NCBI GenBank assembly: GCA_038750655.1
Contig: JBCDGZ010000001.1
Location: forward strand, 62,001 to 126,000
Direction of reading: 5' to 3'
Length of the DNA: 64,000 nt
Source of the DNA: JBCDGZ01 sp038750655
GTDB lineage: Bacteria > Bacteroidota > Bacteroidia > Chitinophagales > Saprospiraceae
Shown here: positions 61,801 through 64,000 of the stretch, piece after piece
Numbering within the stretch: the first letter of the stretch is position 1
Layout of the letters: each line of letters opens with the position of its first letter
Made by a program: the position numbers and the translations under genes
The notes under the pieces: generated by a model
The model's database searches: none
The model's input: the letters and a program-made list of their open reading frames with translations, nothing else
Told to the model about the DNA's origin: nothing

Positions 61801-63126
61801 ATCGCGTTCGAAAATCCCGATTCCATCGTCTTCATTCGCTGCGGTGTAAAGGTGTTTATTATCTCCACTGATCGCCATATCTTCCACTCCAGTCAATCCA
61901 TTGACCAGAAAGTCATTGACGACCTGGGTATTTTTATAAGTCAAAATACTAGTAGAACTAATATCAAAAGTGACCACCGCATTTGAAGCGATGCTCGTAG
62001 CGTACAAATTATCACCGTCGTTGCTGATGCTAATGTCTATAGGATACTGCATGTCGCTGATACCGTTAGCTCCATCCTTCAGCGTGCTGCTGAAATTCAG
62101 TGCTCCACTTCCTGTATCTCTGGTGAAAACCGCAATGGCATTCTCTGTAGGTCCAGAAACACAAACTGCGCTTCCGTCCGGCGTCATCATGACAGCTACC
62201 GCTCCCGAAAGCCCATCAACGCCGTTTTGATTATCGACGTACTGTGCAGCAAAAGTCAGATTTCCATTGCTGGTATTGCGATTAAAATTAACCAAGGCGT
62301 TATCAAACGAACCGGTTACATAAACATTTTCATTATCTCCAGAAACAATAATATCATAAGCCCCTGAAAGGCCATCAATACCGCTGATGCCATCCACTCT
62401 ATCGGCTTTAAACGTCAGCATACCACTGTCGGTATTTCGTTCAAAGATATTAACAGCACTTTCGTCAAAACTGGCTACATAAACATTTTTTCCATCTGGG
62501 CTCACGCAAACACCCAGTGGAGCAGCCATATTATTGATGCCATTATTATCGTCCGTATGGGTTTCCACCACATTGAGGTAACCCGTAGTAATATTTCGGC
62601 TGAACACCACTACCGCATGGCTTGTCATTGCGGTTACATAAATATGATTACCGTCTGGACTCACTGCGATAAACTCTGGCTCTTCGAAGCTACTTAAGCC
62701 GTCACTATTGTTGACCAGAGAATGTACAAAAGTGAGCTGTCCGTCTACAGCATTGCGATTAAACACTGCTATCGCATCATCGTTCGTTCCTGCGACATAA
62801 ACTTGCTGGCCGTCTGGACTCACTACAATATCGTTAGCGCCACTAATGCCACTAACCCCTTGTTCGCCATTGGTGAAGGAGTTGACAAAAGTGAGATTTC
62901 CAGTCGTTTCGTTTCGGCTGAAAGTGGTCACTGCATTGCTCGTAGAGCTTACCGTGTAAACATGTTTTCCGTCTGGACTCACTGCCGAAGAAGTAGCACT
63001 TGATAGCAGTGCCTGCTCACTCCCCTCGAACATCAGCCCTTCGTAATACAACTGTCCGTAACTGGAAGTGCTCATTCCAATTAGTCCAATCAAAAGTGCA
63101 ATAAAGAAGTTTAGTCTTGATCTCAT
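58825..63126 (-). CDS. Giant T9SS-exported adhesin-like protein: double propeller, ten repeats, SprB repeat
   Basis: The 1,433-residue protein has a signal peptide ending SSYGQ. Residues ~40-765 contain 14 repeats of about 50 residues with the core SPDGxxVYV, the lactonase-like YVTN propeller type; 14 fits two seven-bladed propellers. Residues ~767-1265 contain ten repeats of about 50 residues with the pattern ICxGxxY...Y.TSGxY...GCDSxVTLNLTV, where one Cys near each end could form a disulfide. A single SprB-like repeat follows (GTPPYTFEWSNGATTQTI, GTYTVVVTNGNGC). The end is a T9SS type A sorting domain (TNPVAIGQPAELIFNSS, AGLYLIRLTNEDG). It is likely a surface adhesin; enzymatic activity of the propellers is not supported by anything visible. 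A PorP/SprF gene lies upstream on the same strand. Confidence 0.92.
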   Translation of the reverse strand: MRSRLNFFIALLIGLIGMSTSSYGQLYYEGLMFEGSEQALLSSATSSAVSPDGKHVYTVSSTSNAVTTFSRNETTGNLTFVNSFTNGEQGVSGISGANDIVVSPDGQQVYVAGTNDDAIAVFNRNAVDGQLTFVHSLVNNSDGLSSFEEPEFIAVSPDGNHIYVTAMTSHAVVVFSRNITTGYLNVVETHTDDNNGINNMAAPLGVCVSPDGKNVYVASFDESAVNIFERNTDSGMLTFKADRVDGISGIDGLSGAYDIIVSGDNENVYVTGSFDNALVNFNRNTSNGNLTFAAQYVDNQNGVDGLSGAVAVMMTPDGSAVCVSGPTENAIAVFTRDTGSGALNFSSTLKDGANGISDMQYPIDISISNDGDNLYATSIASNAVVTFDISSTSILTYKNTQVVNDFLVNGLTGVEDMAISGDNKHLYTAANEDDGIGIFERDAVTGELSFVDIVLDGVNGVNSLNGVNGVSVSPDGQNVYVTAFWEHSISVFDRNATTGELTYREVHRDGLNGVDGLNGSNNVTVSQNGNNVYASAFWEHSVSVFSRNASTGALTYLQALENGQDGVDGIIRPSCITESPDQKHLYVTGSFSNAVAIFERNAITGMLTYIGVVKDGQNGVDGLRGANYVSLSPDGSSVYIAGKTDNAVAVFSRDANTGLLTFVQVLKNGIDNVGGIDGVSDVKVSPDGNRVYTSSEDENSSVIFNRDPATGMLTFEMMQTDNMNSVNGIQGSESLVLDASGRYIYVSGGSENSIGVFSCTYEYIASEVICSGQSITVAGKDYTSSGHYEEIIDQGNCRTIVDLDLEVVPTNFTFNKAICQGSSYTFDGTSYTTAGQYTGNFTSSIGCDSVVTLNLDVVTEFETTMMNEEICEGESIEMGGMTYSTSGSFTNTFTSTGGCDSTVVLNLNVNANKDVTMEASICAGEFYTFGNSNYINTGTYTRTFSAASGCDSVVTLNLTVVEENAIFNETICAGETYMLDGTPYTTGGSYNASITTTSGCNADVTLNLTVLPVADVTLNEAICSGSSFEMGGSSYNTSGTFNTTLTSSTGCDSVVTLNLTVVENNITLDETICEGGSYTVGGTTYSTTGTYTEVMTSQVGCGDSTVTLNLTVVPTTSLEQVSICEGESYELNGNTFTTSGTYTAMITGANGCMTTVTLELDVAPSFNVDQFAAICEGETYTVGSETFATSGSYTVNMFANGGCDSIVNLELVVNEPISANVSATICEGETYTLGNNVISQAGIYSETLSSTATGCDSTVNLVLTVIPNIEVIGIVNDDDGNNTGSIELNISIGTPPYTFEWSNGATTQTIGGLASGTYTVVVTNGNGCSRTYTYEVKLGTATGDLERIGLLVNVLTNPVAIGQPAELIFNSSDNHRLQLQLYNLSGQLLGSEQVVVGTGRSSHRLVAPPTAGLYLIRLTNEDGKSEVLRLAVQ

Positions 63127-63344
63127 TAGTAATATGTTTAGAATAATGTGTTATTTAAAACCAATAGGCTCTACTGGTGATAATTCGCTATAATCATGGA
63201 TTTTGACAGTGATCTGGGGTATGACAAATACCTGCTATTTATGACGCCGAAGCGCTGTAGAGATATGCTTTCGTTGTTGTGTATTGCTTAAGGTGAGTCT
63301 GGTTTATGGTAATCAAATCTTATACCAATCTATCTAATGAACAA

Positions 63345-63375
63345 AGCCCATTTGCTAAGAATTAGCAAACAGGCT
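63345..63375. terminator. Hairpin downstream of the PorP/SprF gene
   Basis: AGCCCATTTGCTA pairs with TAGCAAACAGGCT around AGAAT, with two mismatches. It follows the PorP/SprF stop by 26 bases on the minus strand but has only a weak T-rich tail. Confidence 0.45.
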
Positions 63376-63401
63376 TGTCTCTTCTATATTTAGATGTTTT
63401 G

Positions 63402-64000
63402 TTAGAAATCTGGGCACTGTACCTTGATCGATCTGCGGTTAGTGCGCTTGTAATCCAGAATTTTTACGATAGACAATTCCGGCCCTCCTCTACCGTAACT
63501 TACATCGGTTAAAGTAGAGATGTTGAGGTCGAAAGAAAAGGTGATGAAAGTGCTTTTATAATCCATACGTACGGCCGCAATGATGGCATCCGTTCCAGTA
63601 ACGTTGTTGACGTGATACCAGCGCAGCCAAGCACCTACGTAGATAGCAGTTCCTTTATTTTGATTGTCGTATTTCAAAGTTTTGTATTTCATGAATGTCC
63701 CCATAGTCATTTCGCGGTGCGGCCCCTGATCCAAAAAGATGAAGGTGGGCTTCATAAAAGTCTTACCACTCAAGCGAAAATCACCGCCACCGTGGATGAC
63801 CAGTTTGCGATAAAGCGAAAGACCGTGATTGAGCGGGCCGTCGCTAAAGAAAGATACGTTGGGCTTATTGAGATGCTGAACGGCTGCTCCAAGGTGGAAG
63901 GAGTTGTCGCGATCGAAAGAGTAAAAATACGATAATCCGGCTGAGACATCCAGATAGCCCGTTCGATCGTTGGCCCCGTTGGCAATAGCGGGCTCATTAT
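63402..64000 (-). CDS. PorP/SprF-family T9SS-associated membrane protein (partial)
   Basis: About 199 C-terminal residues are visible; the frame is open to the right edge, so the N-terminus lies outside the window. Translation through the edge gives DRTGYLDVSAGLSYFYSFD, FHLGAAVQHLNKPNVSFF, then TFIFLDQGPHREMTMGTF, GTAIYVGAWLRWY and a final FDLNISTLTDVSYGRGGPEL, LDYKR and RSIKVQCPDF. This pattern is that of PorP/SprF proteins, outer-membrane barrels that attach T9SS cargo such as SprB to the gliding machinery or secretion pore. A shorter ORF beginning at a TTG at 63773 is only part of the gene. It lies 275 bases upstream of the giant adhesin gene and may serve it. Confidence 0.9.
   Translation of the reverse strand, partial: NEPAIANGANDRTGYLDVSAGLSYFYSFDRDNSFHLGAAVQHLNKPNVSFFSDGPLNHGLSLYRKLVIHGGGDFRLSGKTFMKPTFIFLDQGPHREMTMGTFMKYKTLKYDNQNKGTAIYVGAWLRWYHVNNVTGTDAIIAAVRMDYKSTFITFSFDLNISTLTDVSYGRGGPELSIVKILDYKRTNRRSIKVQCPDF

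Noticed and set aside
1..64000. CRISPR arrays, tRNA or rRNA genes, insertion sequences
   Set aside because: I looked for regular direct repeats with spacers, tRNA-like T-loop motifs and transposase motifs and found none I could support. A tRNAscan or IS search would settle this.

Overview
The window reads as chromosome of a member of the Bacteroidota, most likely a Saprospiria/Lewinella-like gliding marine bacterium. The evidence is several type IX secretion (T9SS) C-terminal sorting domains, a PorP/SprF-family protein at the right edge, giant secreted RHS/YD-repeat proteins of the Bacteroidota type, a TAnnTTTG-type -7 promoter element, and signal peptides that nearly always end in Ala-Gln. 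No rRNA, tRNA, CRISPR array, insertion sequence or phage gene was recognised. The genus assignment is inference.

Layout. 1-2176: a tight operon built around a Ras/Rab-like small GTPase, with a coiled-coil protein (cut by the window edge), a helical plus longin/roadblock-like protein and a PAS-like protein. 2335-11762: mostly housekeeping genes (lipA, an SF1 helicase, an AlkX/YcaQ-type DNA glycosylase, an alkaline phosphatase lipoprotein, dprA) mixed with small secreted proteins. 11856-15289: envelope genes (SH3b protein, glucosaminidase, TMTC-like GT-C membrane protein with a TPR-like tail). 15492-20811: a T9SS-sorted protein translationally coupled to a membrane-anchored TPR-CHAT (caspase-like) protein, followed by an ECF sigma factor and a TPR-bearing anti-sigma-like protein.

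20819-36921 is a tandem duplication of an ~8 kb unit: leader, ~2,550-residue RHS protein and terminator. After a small membrane protein, 37603-45939 holds a second tandem pair, two ~1,360-residue T9SS-exported subtilisin-like proteases. About 24 kb of the window is therefore two neighbouring gene duplications of very large exported proteins.

45956-57023 (minus strand) holds a thioredoxin-fold protein, a MACPF/perforin-like protein without a visible signal peptide, a hybrid histidine kinase/AraC regulator with a motif cluster (three GGACAAAA-type half-sites) in front of the MACPF gene, an SRPBCC protein, and a LolCDE-like ABC operon with its own LolA-like protein and outer-membrane barrel. 57181-64000 holds a small barrel, an orphan HYR-like domain protein, a giant T9SS adhesin-like protein (14 propeller repeats, ten Cys-containing repeats, one SprB-like repeat) and a partial PorP/SprF protein.

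The common theme is the cell surface: export (T9SS, ABC/Lol-like), surface adhesins and proteases, wall enzymes, and envelope-facing regulators. The candidates most worth a second look are the GTPase cassette, the CHAT/sigma cluster with its sharp composition change, the duplicated RHS units with an internal repeated module, and the MACPF plus hybrid-regulator locus.
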